Below, one piece after another: positions 9,035-16,858 of a stretch of 64,000 bases of DNA. Made by a program: the position numbers and the translations under genes. Within the stretch, counting starts at the first letter, position 1; every line of letters begins with the position of its first letter. The notes below the pieces were generated by a model that saw only the letters and a list, made by a program, of their open reading frames with translations, did no database searches and was not told where the DNA came from. Source of the DNA: Enterococcus sp. MMGLQ5-1 (GTDB lineage Bacteria; Bacillota; Bacilli; Lactobacillales; Streptococcaceae); assembly GCF_013155265.1 (NCBI RefSeq), contig NZ_JABJXU010000008.1, forward strand, positions 62,001-126,000, in the 5' to 3' direction.

Positions 9035-9511
9035 ATGAATTTATCGCAAGCAAAAATAAATCAAACTTATTTTATTAAAACATTAAAAGGTGAAAAAGAA
9101 ATTGCTAAACATTTGGGAAATTTAGGTGCAAAAAAAGGTGGACGTGTTACTTTAATTTCTCATGACAAGGGTAATACAATTATTTTAATTGGAAATGCTC
9201 GGATTGCTGTTGATTCAAAGCTATTAGAAATGATTGAGATTAGTGAAGAACCATTGAAAAATCAAGATGAGATATTATTAAATCAAGTATCTGTGGGCTC
9301 GTCTGGCATTGTTGCGACAATTGAGGGTGCTGGAGCGGTTAAAAGGCGTTTAATGGATATGGGAATTACTAGAGGGACAAAACTCTTTATTCGTAAAGTA
9401 GCGCCCCTTGGAGATCCTATTGAAATTCATTTAAGAGGCTATGAATTAACGCTTCGACGTGAAGAAGCGGCTTTAATTCATGTCGTAAATATCGAAAAAA
9501 ATGATGCCTGA
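9035..9511 (+). CDS. feoA: FeoA with two tandem FeoA (SH3-like) domains
   Basis: A 158-residue cytosolic partner of the FeoB ferrous-iron transporter. It is about twice the size of a single-domain FeoA. The N-terminal half (1 to about 75) is a diverged FeoA domain. The C-terminal half (about 80-155) carries the usual pattern GAGAVKRRLMDMGI, then LGDPIEIHLRGYELTLRREEA. Double-domain FeoA proteins are known in Lactobacillales. It sits 90 bp before feoB behind a Fur-controlled promoter. Confidence 0.93.
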   Translation: MNLSQAKINQTYFIKTLKGEKEIAKHLGNLGAKKGGRVTLISHDKGNTIILIGNARIAVDSKLLEMIEISEEPLKNQDEILLNQVSVGSSGIVATIEGAGAVKRRLMDMGITRGTKLFIRKVAPLGDPIEIHLRGYELTLRREEAALIHVVNIEKNDA

Positions 9512-9601
9512 ACTTTCTTCAATAAATTTATTATTCATTTTTTTATAGTCGGAAGTAAACTTATTAAGTTATCATTGTAAACAATGAAGGGAAGTTATAT
9601 T

Positions 9602-11734
9602 TTGGTAAAGCATATTGCATTAGCAGGTAATCCAAATTCGGGTAAGACAACACTCTTTAACTTGCTAACTGGTTCAAAGCAGCGAGTAGGTAATTGGCCA
9701 GGTGTCACTGTTGAACGAAAAACTGGTGAATATAAAAAAAATAGAGAAATACTGATTCAGGATTTACCGGGGATTTATTCTTTATCGCCTTATACGCCTG
9801 AGGAAATTGTATCAAGAGATTACCTAATTAATAATCAGCCTAATGTTGTTTTAAATATTGTCGATGCAACAAATTTGGAGCGTAATTTATATTTAACAAT
9901 TCAATTGCTGGAAACTGGTTTACCTGTGGTAATTGCACTAAATATGGTTGATGTTCTTGAAAAGACAGATAAAATAATTAATACAGAGAAGCTTTCTTAT
10001 GCAACAGGTGTGCCAGTTGTTTCGATGAGCGCAATTAAAAATAAAGGTGTCGATAAAGCGATGCAGATTGCTGCAAAGCATCAAAAGAATGAAGAGCTTG
10101 TAAGTTATGATGCACGCTTAGAGACAGCTTTAACTGAGATTATTGAAATTTTAGGAAATACAGTACCGACTCGTACAGCGAGATGGTATGCAATCAAATT
10201 ATTTGAACGAGACCAGGCTGCCTATGATGCTTTAGATTTATCAAATCTGCAGAAAAAAGAGATAGAAGATATTATTTCAATTACGGAACATATTTTTAAA
10301 GAGGATGCAGAGAGCATTGTAATTAATGAACGGTATAATTTCATCAATGAAATTGTGCAGCTAGCAAGTAGTGACAGTAAAGAATTGCGCTTTAATTTTA
10401 GTGACAAAATTGACCGTATTGTAACAAATAGAGTGCTCGCTTTACCGATTTTTGCTTTGGTGATGTGGCTGGTTTACTTTGTCTCAATCCAGACTGTAGG
10501 TGCTATTGGTACAGACTGGGTTAATGATGTCTTATTTGGTGAATTAGTACCCGGTTTTGCGAATAGTGCTTTGACGACCTTAAAGGTTGCGCCTTGGCTC
10601 AACGATCTAGTTGTCAATGGGATTATTGCTGGCTGTGGTGCTGTCTTAGGCTTTGTGCCTCAGATTGCTGTCTTGTTTATCTGTCTTGGCATTTTGGAAG
10701 ACACTGGTTACATGAGTCGAGTTGCTTTTGTGATGGATCGCCTCTTTAGACGTTTTGGACTATCTGGTAAGTCCTTTATTCCAATTTTGATTGCGACTGG
10801 CTGTGGTGTACCCGGCGTGATGGCAAGCCGAACGATCGAAAGCGAAAAGGATCGGCGAATTACAATTATGGTCACTACTTTTATACCCTGCTCAGCAAAA
10901 TTACCGATTATCGCCTTGATTGCAGGCGCCTTCTTTCCGCACAGTAGCTGGGTAGCACCGAGTGCTTATTTTATCGGTATTGCTGCCATTATTTTTTCTG
11001 GTATTGCCCTCAAAAAATTCCGTTTGCTTGCTGGGGAAGTTTCGCCATTTATTATGGAATTACCAAGCTATCATATGCCAAAATGGTCAACTGTTTTACG
11101 TTATTCCTTTGATAAGAGTATGTCCTTTATTAAACGTGCAGGTACGATTATTTTTGTTATGAATGTCTTTATTTGGTTTACTTCAAGCTATAATTTTGCT
11201 TTTCAATCGGTTGATACCGATAAATCAATGCTAGCTAGCTTTGGTAAAACCTTAGCGCCAATTTTTGCACCCTTAGGCTGGGGAAGCTGGCAAGGCACTG
11301 TCGCATCAATTACGGGCTTACTTGCCAAAGAAACAGTTGTTGGAACCTTCGGTGTTTTATTTTCAAATTATACCGAGGTATCAGATAATGGGACAGAGAT
11401 TTGGCAGCAAATGGCGGCTCACTTTACCCCGTTGGCAGCTTATTCATTACTTGTCTTTAATTTATTATGTGCGCCCTGCTTTGCAGCGATTGGTGCAATT
11501 CATCGCGAAATGGGCGATTTTAAATGGACATTTCTTGCAGTCGGCTATCAATGCGGCTTAGCCTATGTGGTCAGCTTTATTATTTATCAATATGGTCTAG
11601 CAATTTCGACCAATCATTTATCTCTGGCAACTATTATTGCAACAATACTTTTAGGCTTTGCAATCTATTTCGTTATTAGAAAGCCAAAACAAACAGAGAA
11701 ACCTATAGTTAATCTTTCTTATTCAAAGCTATAA
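9602..11734 (+). CDS. feoB: FeoB ferrous iron transporter
   Basis: A large inner-membrane Fe(II) transporter with an N-terminal G domain. G1 is GNPNSGKT at residues 9-16, G3 is DLPG and G4 is NMVD. A helical domain and a polytopic core with two Gate motifs follow. An in-frame ATG at 9584 lacks a ribosome site, while AAGGGAAG at 9587-9594 is ideally spaced for TTG 9602. From there the protein starts MVKHIALAGNPNSG, like other FeoB proteins (710 residues; 716 from 9584). It follows feoA and is presumably in the same Fur-regulated operon. Confidence 0.95.
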   Translation: MVKHIALAGNPNSGKTTLFNLLTGSKQRVGNWPGVTVERKTGEYKKNREILIQDLPGIYSLSPYTPEEIVSRDYLINNQPNVVLNIVDATNLERNLYLTIQLLETGLPVVIALNMVDVLEKTDKIINTEKLSYATGVPVVSMSAIKNKGVDKAMQIAAKHQKNEELVSYDARLETALTEIIEILGNTVPTRTARWYAIKLFERDQAAYDALDLSNLQKKEIEDIISITEHIFKEDAESIVINERYNFINEIVQLASSDSKELRFNFSDKIDRIVTNRVLALPIFALVMWLVYFVSIQTVGAIGTDWVNDVLFGELVPGFANSALTTLKVAPWLNDLVVNGIIAGCGAVLGFVPQIAVLFICLGILEDTGYMSRVAFVMDRLFRRFGLSGKSFIPILIATGCGVPGVMASRTIESEKDRRITIMVTTFIPCSAKLPIIALIAGAFFPHSSWVAPSAYFIGIAAIIFSGIALKKFRLLAGEVSPFIMELPSYHMPKWSTVLRYSFDKSMSFIKRAGTIIFVMNVFIWFTSSYNFAFQSVDTDKSMLASFGKTLAPIFAPLGWGSWQGTVASITGLLAKETVVGTFGVLFSNYTEVSDNGTEIWQQMAAHFTPLAAYSLLVFNLLCAPCFAAIGAIHREMGDFKWTFLAVGYQCGLAYVVSFIIYQYGLAISTNHLSLATIIATILLGFAIYFVIRKPKQTEKPIVNLSYSKL

Positions 11735-11765
11735 ATTGTTTGTAATGATTTATAATAACTTATAT

Positions 11766-11793
11766 TTGACAGCTCGACAGAAGCTGTTAGACT
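11766..11793 (+). promoter_or_regulatory. Promoter with internal palindrome before the FeoB-associated gene
   Basis: TTGACA (11766-11771), 16-bp spacer, TAGACT (11788-11793). The spacer holds ACAGCT and AGCTGT arms (11769-11787), possibly an operator. The small gene downstream may thus be expressed independently of feoAB. Confidence 0.5.
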
Positions 11794-11835
11794 GAATTAG
11801 AGTGAGCGATATGTCATTAAAGATGGAGGCGAAAA

Positions 11836-11991
11836 ATGAACTTTTCAACATTTATTATTGCAGCATTAGTGCTAGGCTTCGCAGGCTATCAAGCCTATCA
11901 TCTTTTTAAGAAAAGAGGACAGGCTTGTAATGATTGTGACTGTGGTTGTGCGGCGAAAAGTCAAACACATCAGCAACGTAAATCAAATTAA
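11836..11991 (+). CDS. FeoB-associated Cys-rich membrane protein
   Basis: A 51-residue protein with one N-terminal transmembrane helix (about residues 4-22), a basic patch (KKRG) and a cysteine cluster CNDCDCGC at residues 31-38. This layout and its position directly after feoB match the FeoB-associated Cys-rich membrane protein family, proposed to help Fe(II) handling at the FeoB pore in place of FeoC. GGAGGCG precedes the ATG. It is too short for many gene callers. Confidence 0.85.
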   Translation: MNFSTFIIAALVLGFAGYQAYHLFKKRGQACNDCDCGCAAKSQTHQQRKSN

Positions 11992-12014
11992 GCTTACAGA
12001 AGGGAGTGATTTTT

Positions 12015-12536
12015 GTGGATACGACAAATATTAAATTGGATGATATAACGGATTTCGGTATTGTACTCGGCTCAGAGTCGGCACCTAAAACTATGATTGA
12101 ATATATTAATTTACGTTGTCCTTATTGTAAACAGTTTTGGAATCAAAATTATTCTCTATTAGATGGCGCAATTAAAAGTGGTCAATTAAAGCTGGTGATT
12201 AAGCTTTTGGATAAGGTCAAACCAAGCTTACAGCGTGGTAATATTATGCATCATCATATAACGCTAGATGAGCCAGAGCTCGCGGTTAAGGAAATTCAGC
12301 AAATATTTGATACTCAAGATGATTGGTCGTCACTCTCACTTTCTGAAGTTGCTAGCTTTGCAAAAGAAAAACTAGGATTAAAAGAGCAAATGAATGACCG
12401 TTACGTTACAAAAATTTTTCGCGAAGCAGAATCTGCGAATATTGTCTTTGTACCAACGGCAATTATCGAGGACAATATTTTTGACGAGCACCTAGATTTA
12501 ATTGAATTGGATTTACTGATTAATCAAAATAAATAA
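12015..12536 (+). CDS. DsbA-family thioredoxin-fold protein
   Basis: A 173-residue protein with the DsbA layout: a short strand, then CPYC (residues 35-38), a helical insert, and a cis-proline loop (FVPTAIIE) near the C-terminus. There is no signal peptide, so it is probably cytosolic or loosely membrane-associated. GTG at 12006 is in frame, but AGAAGGGAG at 11998-12006 points to GTG 12015. It lies 23 bp after the Cys-rich FeoB partner and may be co-transcribed with it; whether it acts on those cysteines is speculation. Confidence 0.82.
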   Translation: MDTTNIKLDDITDFGIVLGSESAPKTMIEYINLRCPYCKQFWNQNYSLLDGAIKSGQLKLVIKLLDKVKPSLQRGNIMHHHITLDEPELAVKEIQQIFDTQDDWSSLSLSEVASFAKEKLGLKEQMNDRYVTKIFREAESANIVFVPTAIIEDNIFDEHLDLIELDLLINQNK

Positions 12537-12545
12537 GATAATATA

Positions 12546-12597
12546 GATAGTAATTGCTGAAATTCTAGCTTAAATTTCAGAATTGCTATCTGTTTTT
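12546..12597 (+). terminator. Stem-loop terminator after the DsbA-like gene
   Basis: Arms GATAG-TAATTG-CTGAAATT and AATTTCAG-AATTG-CTATC pair with one bulge, followed by TGTTTTT. The rest of the 316-bp gap to 12853 shows no gene; I could not pick a convincing promoter in it. Confidence 0.7.
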
Positions 12598-12852
12598 ATG
12601 ATATTTTTTAAAGGTTGTCGCTAATAGCAAGGTTGAATTTTAGCTAGCTAGTTTTTACTTTGCTAGTAACTCCGATTGTTAAGGTAAGTCATTTTGAATG
12701 CTCTGTGAGATTATTTTCTCTTTGTTTTGTGAAATTAAGTGATTTCTGTTAAAATTGTATTAATTGCTATTGATTCATTATATTAAATTTTGATGATTAG
12801 TTGTTTTTAAGCAACTAAAGCTAGAATAATAAATTAATCAAGGAGAAGAATT

Positions 12853-13269
12853 ATGAATGGTGTAGAGATTGCAGCAATTATTTTTGCGATTGCTTTTGTG
12901 GTATTAGTATTCTTTATTGTTCAGGTTTTAAGAGAAGTGAGGGAAGCTGTTGCGAAGGCGAACCAAACGGTTGAGGTTTTAAGTAGTGATGCTCATGTTT
13001 TATTGCATCAGGCTGATGAGCTGATGACAAAAACGAATGTCCTATTAAATGACGTCAACGGTAAAGTCGCAACAATTGATCCATTGTTTGAAGCAATTGC
13101 GGATCTTTCAATCACTGTGACAGATCTAAATGACTCAAGTCGAAATTTCGTAACAAAAGTAAATAGTGCGAAAGGTGCGACTAAAAAAGCTGGCGTTGCG
13201 ATGGCACTTGGTAGAACAGGTATGAAACTGTTTAAGAAAAAGGGTACAAATCCTAAGTCATATCAATAA
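12853..13269 (+). CDS. DUF948 (YtxG-like) membrane-anchored protein
   Basis: A 138-residue protein: one N-terminal transmembrane helix (about 5-25), a long heptad-like region rich in V, L, A and D (about 28-100), and a basic C-terminus. This is the DUF948 layout, seen in Bacillus general-stress protein YtxG. It is followed after 40 bp by a YtxH-type gene, as in ytxGH. Role in the cell envelope is inferred. A clear GGAG ribosome site is present. Confidence 0.82.
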   Translation: MNGVEIAAIIFAIAFVVLVFFIVQVLREVREAVAKANQTVEVLSSDAHVLLHQADELMTKTNVLLNDVNGKVATIDPLFEAIADLSITVTDLNDSSRNFVTKVNSAKGATKKAGVAMALGRTGMKLFKKKGTNPKSYQ

Positions 13270-13309
13270 TCAGTAATATTTTATTTTTAAGAAAAAGTGA
13301 GGCTAAATA

Positions 13310-13693
13310 ATGACTAAAAAAAAGAGTGGTTTATTATCGGGAATAATCGTGGGAAGTATCGTTGGAGGTGTTGGTGCTTACCTGCTTGCACCAAGAGCTG
13401 CTGAAGCAAAACGAAAAATAACAAATAAATTAAATGATTTTGCTGAAACGGATGTAGAGGATAAAGTTAGTCCTACTGTTAAATATATTAAGGACATTGG
13501 TAAAGAGCTAAAATTGAGTGCGCAGGATGTCTTGACTGACTTAAAAATAAAAAAACAAGAGCTTAAAAAAGAACAGGTTGGACTAATTGAGGCATTTGAA
13601 GAAGAGACAGTTGCTATTTCTGAGGCCTTAAATCAGACTAATAATCCTGAGATTGTAATTGATGTTGACGAATTAATTTCAGACAAAGAATAG
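13310..13693 (+). CDS. YtxH domain protein
   Basis: A 127-residue protein with a short glycine-rich hydrophobic N-terminus (GIIVGSIVGGVGAYLLAPRAA, cut around residue 28) followed by a charged, mostly helical tail. The pattern Gly-rich helix plus LxAP then basic or acidic helix is the YtxH (PF12732) signature. In Bacillus these are general-stress proteins of unknown mechanism. It pairs with the DUF948 gene upstream, and the two end at a strong terminator. Confidence 0.82.
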   Translation: MTKKKSGLLSGIIVGSIVGGVGAYLLAPRAAEAKRKITNKLNDFAETDVEDKVSPTVKYIKDIGKELKLSAQDVLTDLKIKKQELKKEQVGLIEAFEEETVAISEALNQTNNPEIVIDVDELISDKE

Positions 13694-13722
13694 CTCAAAT
13701 AAATTATATTGATTAAGCCGAT

Positions 13723-13753
13723 AATAGAATGGATACTTCCATTCTATTTTTTT
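13723..13753 (+). terminator. Terminator after the DUF948/YtxH pair
   Basis: AATAGAATGGA pairs perfectly with TCCATTCTATT across a 4-base loop, followed by a T run. Confidence 0.88.
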
Positions 13754-13786
13754 ATTTTAATTAATAAAATGGAAGTCTATTTCTTA

Positions 13787-13815
13787 TTGACAAAAAAGCG
13801 TAAAAGCTATAGAAT
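13787..13815 (+). promoter_or_regulatory. Strong promoter with no obvious gene of its own
   Basis: TTGACA (13787-13792), exactly 17 bp, TAGAAT (13810-13815). The next start codon is 230 bp downstream (14045). It is either a distal second promoter for the ECF operon or drives a short RNA. No sORF with a ribosome site was found in the interval. Confidence 0.7.
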
Positions 13816-13816
13816 T

Positions 13817-13857
13817 ACCATTATGCAAAGCGTAAACGTTACGTTTTACATAGTGGT
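13817..13857. repeat. 41-bp inverted repeat at the transcript start of the orphan promoter
   Basis: Nineteen-base arms around a 3-base centre; the arms differ at three positions, two of them G-U compatible. It begins 1 bp after the -10 at 13810. The inner core CGTAA-ACG-TTACG is symmetrical, and the word AAAGCGTAAA also occurs at 13795-13804, 32 bp from its copy at 13827-13836, within the promoter. This looks like an operator for an unidentified regulator, or a 5' RNA hairpin. Confidence 0.7.
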
Positions 13858-13970
13858 ATTTTGCGGATAAGAAAAAATTGAAGGAAGAGTAGATTAATAA
13901 ATCTATTTGAATATGTTGCGTTAATTAATATTGCTTTTTCTCATCAATAATTTTCAAATCAAAAAAAGAG

Positions 13971-13999
13971 TTTACAAGTGTTATTAAATCGGCTATCAT
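13971..13999 (+). promoter_or_regulatory. Fur-controlled promoter of the ECF/ABC operon
   Basis: TTTACA (13971-13976), 17-bp spacer, TATCAT (13994-13999). The -10 runs into the Fur palindrome, so repressor and RNA polymerase would compete. Confidence 0.7.
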
Positions 14000-14022
14000 T
14001 GATAATGATAATCATTATCAAT
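13998..14022. promoter_or_regulatory. Perfect Fur box (25-bp palindrome)
   Basis: The core GATAATGATAATCATTATC (14001-14019) is identical to the 19-bp Fur consensus, and the symmetry extends by three bases on each side. It lies between the -10 and the ribosome site of the S-component gene. Confidence 0.9.
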
Positions 14023-14044
14023 TAAAAAACAATAGGAGGAACAG

Positions 14045-14632
14045 ATGTCACAAAAGAAATTAAATGTTAAGGATTTAATTAATATTGGATTGTTTACAGC
14101 ACTTTATTTTATTTGCTATTTTACGGCAGGGATGACAGGCTTTATACCTATCATGATGCTTTTATTACCCTTTTTAATCGGTTTGGTTGGTGGTATCCCA
14201 ATCATGTTATTTTTGACGAAGGTGCCTAAGCTTGGTGCTCTCAGTATTATGGGAATTATTGTTTTGTTTTTAATGTTTTTTATGGGGCATCCGTGGATGA
14301 TTTTGGCCTTTGGGATTCCGGTTGTCGTGATTGGTGATTGGATTGCTAGTCGGGGTAATTATAAAAATTGGTATCTATTAGTAACTGGTTACACGATATT
14401 TTCACTATGGCCGCTTGGTGCGATGTACCCATTGATTTTTATGAAGGATGCGTATTTAAAATCTCTTGAAGCAGGCTATGGCACGGAATATACCAGTGCA
14501 TTAGGTAGTCTCTTTAATGGTGCAGTAATCCCTTTTATTGTGATTGGCGGTATTATCGGTTCCATTCTCGGCGCTTATCTGGGTAAAGCGGTGTTAAAGA
14601 AGCATTTCAAAAGAGCGGGGATGGCACAATGA
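14045..14632 (+). CDS. ECF transporter S component, MptD/Trep_Strep family
   Basis: A 195-residue membrane protein with about six helices and a cytosolic N-terminus (MSQKKLNVKDLI) that resembles the MptD (Trep_Strep) class of substrate-binding ECF components. S components bind the substrate; they lack ATPase activity and work with the T and A subunits encoded next. The GGAGG ribosome site is at 14035-14039. It is first in a five-gene operon behind a perfect Fur box, so an iron-linked substrate is inferred. The true ligand is not known from sequence. Confidence 0.82.
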   Translation: MSQKKLNVKDLINIGLFTALYFICYFTAGMTGFIPIMMLLLPFLIGLVGGIPIMLFLTKVPKLGALSIMGIIVLFLMFFMGHPWMILAFGIPVVVIGDWIASRGNYKNWYLLVTGYTIFSLWPLGAMYPLIFMKDAYLKSLEAGYGTEYTSALGSLFNGAVIPFIVIGGIIGSILGAYLGKAVLKKHFKRAGMAQ

Positions 14633-15348
14633 TTGCCATGCAAAGTATGAAAACAGGTTTAGTCTTAGATCCACGTACGAAGATAATCACACTGATTTTT
14701 GTTGGTATTATTTCTATTTCTGGCGCTTATGATGGCTTAAAATTTTTTCCAAGATTAGCCATTAGTCTGTTACCTGTAGTCTTACTTTTTTTAAGTCGGC
14801 GCTTTAAATTAGCAAGTATTTTCACAGCGCTATTAATATTAAGTGGCTTTATGGAAGGCTATTTGAATCAAAATATTCATGGAAATTTGAATTTATTATT
14901 TACAGTATTTTCTGGACTGATCTCTAGGTTTTTACCAGCGCTAATTATGGGTTACTATTTTTTAAAAACAACAGGTGTTGAGGAATTAATTGCGGCAATG
15001 CAAAAGGCACATGTACCTAATATTTTTACAATTCCAATTGCCGTAATGTTTCGCTTTTTTCCAACTATTGCCCAAGAGTCCTCTTCAATTAAAGATGCAA
15101 TGCGATTAAGAGGGATTAGTGCAGGTATTGCTTTAAAAAATCCAATTCGTTTTTTGGAGTTTCGTTTTGTCCCGTTGATGTCTTCAATTGTCAAAATTGG
15201 AGATGAATTATCGGCCGCATCGTTAACGAGAGGCTTGGATATCCATGGTAAGCGTACAAATTATTATCAAGTTAAATTAGGGCTTACTGACCTTCTCTGG
15301 CTTTTACTTGTTTTGACTTTGGTCGGTTTATATCAATTAGCTAGCTAG
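14629..15348 (+). CDS. ECF transporter T component (EcfT/CbiQ-like)
   Basis: A 239-residue membrane protein with several hydrophobic segments and the EcfT-type coupling region (AMRLRGI, then a second AASLTRGLDI near the C-terminus). The two Ala-Arg-Gly signatures contact the ATPases. It overlaps the S-component gene by 4 bp (ATGA) and is followed 13 bp later by the double ATPase. As a dedicated T subunit inside a Fur-controlled operon, it belongs to a single-substrate (group I) ECF system. Confidence 0.88.
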   Translation: MIAMQSMKTGLVLDPRTKIITLIFVGIISISGAYDGLKFFPRLAISLLPVVLLFLSRRFKLASIFTALLILSGFMEGYLNQNIHGNLNLLFTVFSGLISRFLPALIMGYYFLKTTGVEELIAAMQKAHVPNIFTIPIAVMFRFFPTIAQESSSIKDAMRLRGISAGIALKNPIRFLEFRFVPLMSSIVKIGDELSAASLTRGLDIHGKRTNYYQVKLGLTDLLWLLLVLTLVGLYQLAS

Positions 15349-15361
15349 AAAAGGAGATAAA

Positions 15362-16858
15362 ATGATTCAATTTAATAAGGTTAATTTTACTTATCAGGGT
15401 AATGCCTTAAAGCAAAATCTGCAATCCGTTGATTTATCAATAAATCAAGGCGAGCTTGTTTTGTTTTGTGGTCCGTCTGGTTGTGGTAAAACAACGCTTG
15501 TTCGCCTAATTAACGGTCTAGTTCCTAACTTTTATCAAGGCGAGCTTTCGGGGGAATTATTAATTAATCAAGCCTTCCATTTTGATCGAAGCTTACAGGA
15601 GACCTCCAAAATTGTTGGGACTGTTTTTCAAAATCCACGTTCTCAATTTTTTAGTACTAATACAACAAGCGAATTGGTTTTTGGTTGTGAAAATCAAGGA
15701 ATAGCCCCTCTTGAAATAGAAGCTAGAGTGCAACAAGCAATACTTGATTTAAAGCTGTCACATTTAATGAACCGTGATATTTTTAAATTATCTGGCGGCG
15801 AGAAGCAAAAAATCGCCTGTGCCACTGTTTCAGTTACGGAAAATCCAATCTACGTCTTAGACGAGCCCTCATCAAATTTAGATATGCAAGCAATCAATGA
15901 TTTGCGACTGCAGTTGAAATTTTGGAAGGCGCAAGGCCGAACAATCGCTGTTGCAGAGCATCGTTTGTATTATTTAAGAGATCTAGTTGATCGAGTGGTT
16001 TATCTTGAGCATGGACAAATTAAGCAAATTTATTCAGCAGAGGCATTTAAAAGCTTATCCGCAGAAGCCATGCAAAGCCTTGGTTTACGTCCGCTTTCAT
16101 TAAATACTATTAGAATGGCAGACCATAGTAAGAGCCCAAGAAACGCTGTTATCGAGATTAAAATGCTTAATTTTGCCTATCCTAAGTCAAAAGAAATGGC
16201 GTTGAATATTCGAGAATTAGAGATTCCAAAAGCATCAGTGACGGCAATTATTGGGCATAATGGTGCAGGAAAAACAACCTTTGCCAGATGCTTTTGTGGC
16301 TTGGAAAAACGAAGTAGCTCTGAAATTATTGATGGAAAAAAACAGATTAAGGCTAAGCAACGTCTTAAGAAAAGCTATTTGGTAATGCAGGATGTCAATC
16401 ATCAATTATTTACTGAATCTGTTTTGGATGAGGTTTTACTAAGCATGACTCATCCTGATGAAGCATATGCTGTGAAGCTGCTTGAAAGTCTGAACATTGC
16501 AGAGTTGGCTGATTTACATCCGCTTGTGTTATCTGGTGGGCAAAAGCAAAGAGTAGCAATCGCTAGTGCACTAGCAAGTGACTGTGATTACTTATTTTTT
16601 GATGAGCCGACTAGCGGTTTAGATTTAAAGCATATGCAGGAAGTTGCTGCTTGCATTAAGCAACTTTCAAATTTAGGGAAGACGATTTTTTTAATAACTC
16701 ATGATTTGGAACTAATTAGCAATTGTTCAACTCATGTTTTAAAACTTGAAGAGGGTAAAAATGTTGATTTTTATTCATTAACGAAAGAAAATTTTGAAAA
16801 AACAAAAAGCTTTTTTATAGCAAAGCATGATGGAGGGATTAATGAGTCAGGAGAATAA
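15362..16858 (+). CDS. ECF transporter ATPase with two fused nucleotide-binding domains
   Basis: A 498-residue cytosolic protein with two ABC ATPase domains in one chain, fusing the usual A and A' subunits. Domain 1 has GPSGCGKTT, LSGGEKQK and VLDEPSSNLD; domain 2 has GHNGAGKTT, LSGGQKQR and FFDEPTSGLD. Each half also has a His switch region (AEHR; THD). It overlaps the next gene by 17 bp. It powers the S/T pair encoded upstream. Confidence in the class is high; the substrate is unknown. Confidence 0.9.
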   Translation: MIQFNKVNFTYQGNALKQNLQSVDLSINQGELVLFCGPSGCGKTTLVRLINGLVPNFYQGELSGELLINQAFHFDRSLQETSKIVGTVFQNPRSQFFSTNTTSELVFGCENQGIAPLEIEARVQQAILDLKLSHLMNRDIFKLSGGEKQKIACATVSVTENPIYVLDEPSSNLDMQAINDLRLQLKFWKAQGRTIAVAEHRLYYLRDLVDRVVYLEHGQIKQIYSAEAFKSLSAEAMQSLGLRPLSLNTIRMADHSKSPRNAVIEIKMLNFAYPKSKEMALNIRELEIPKASVTAIIGHNGAGKTTFARCFCGLEKRSSSEIIDGKKQIKAKQRLKKSYLVMQDVNHQLFTESVLDEVLLSMTHPDEAYAVKLLESLNIAELADLHPLVLSGGQKQRVAIASALASDCDYLFFDEPTSGLDLKHMQEVAACIKQLSNLGKTIFLITHDLELISNCSTHVLKLEEGKNVDFYSLTKENFEKTKSFFIAKHDGGINESGE

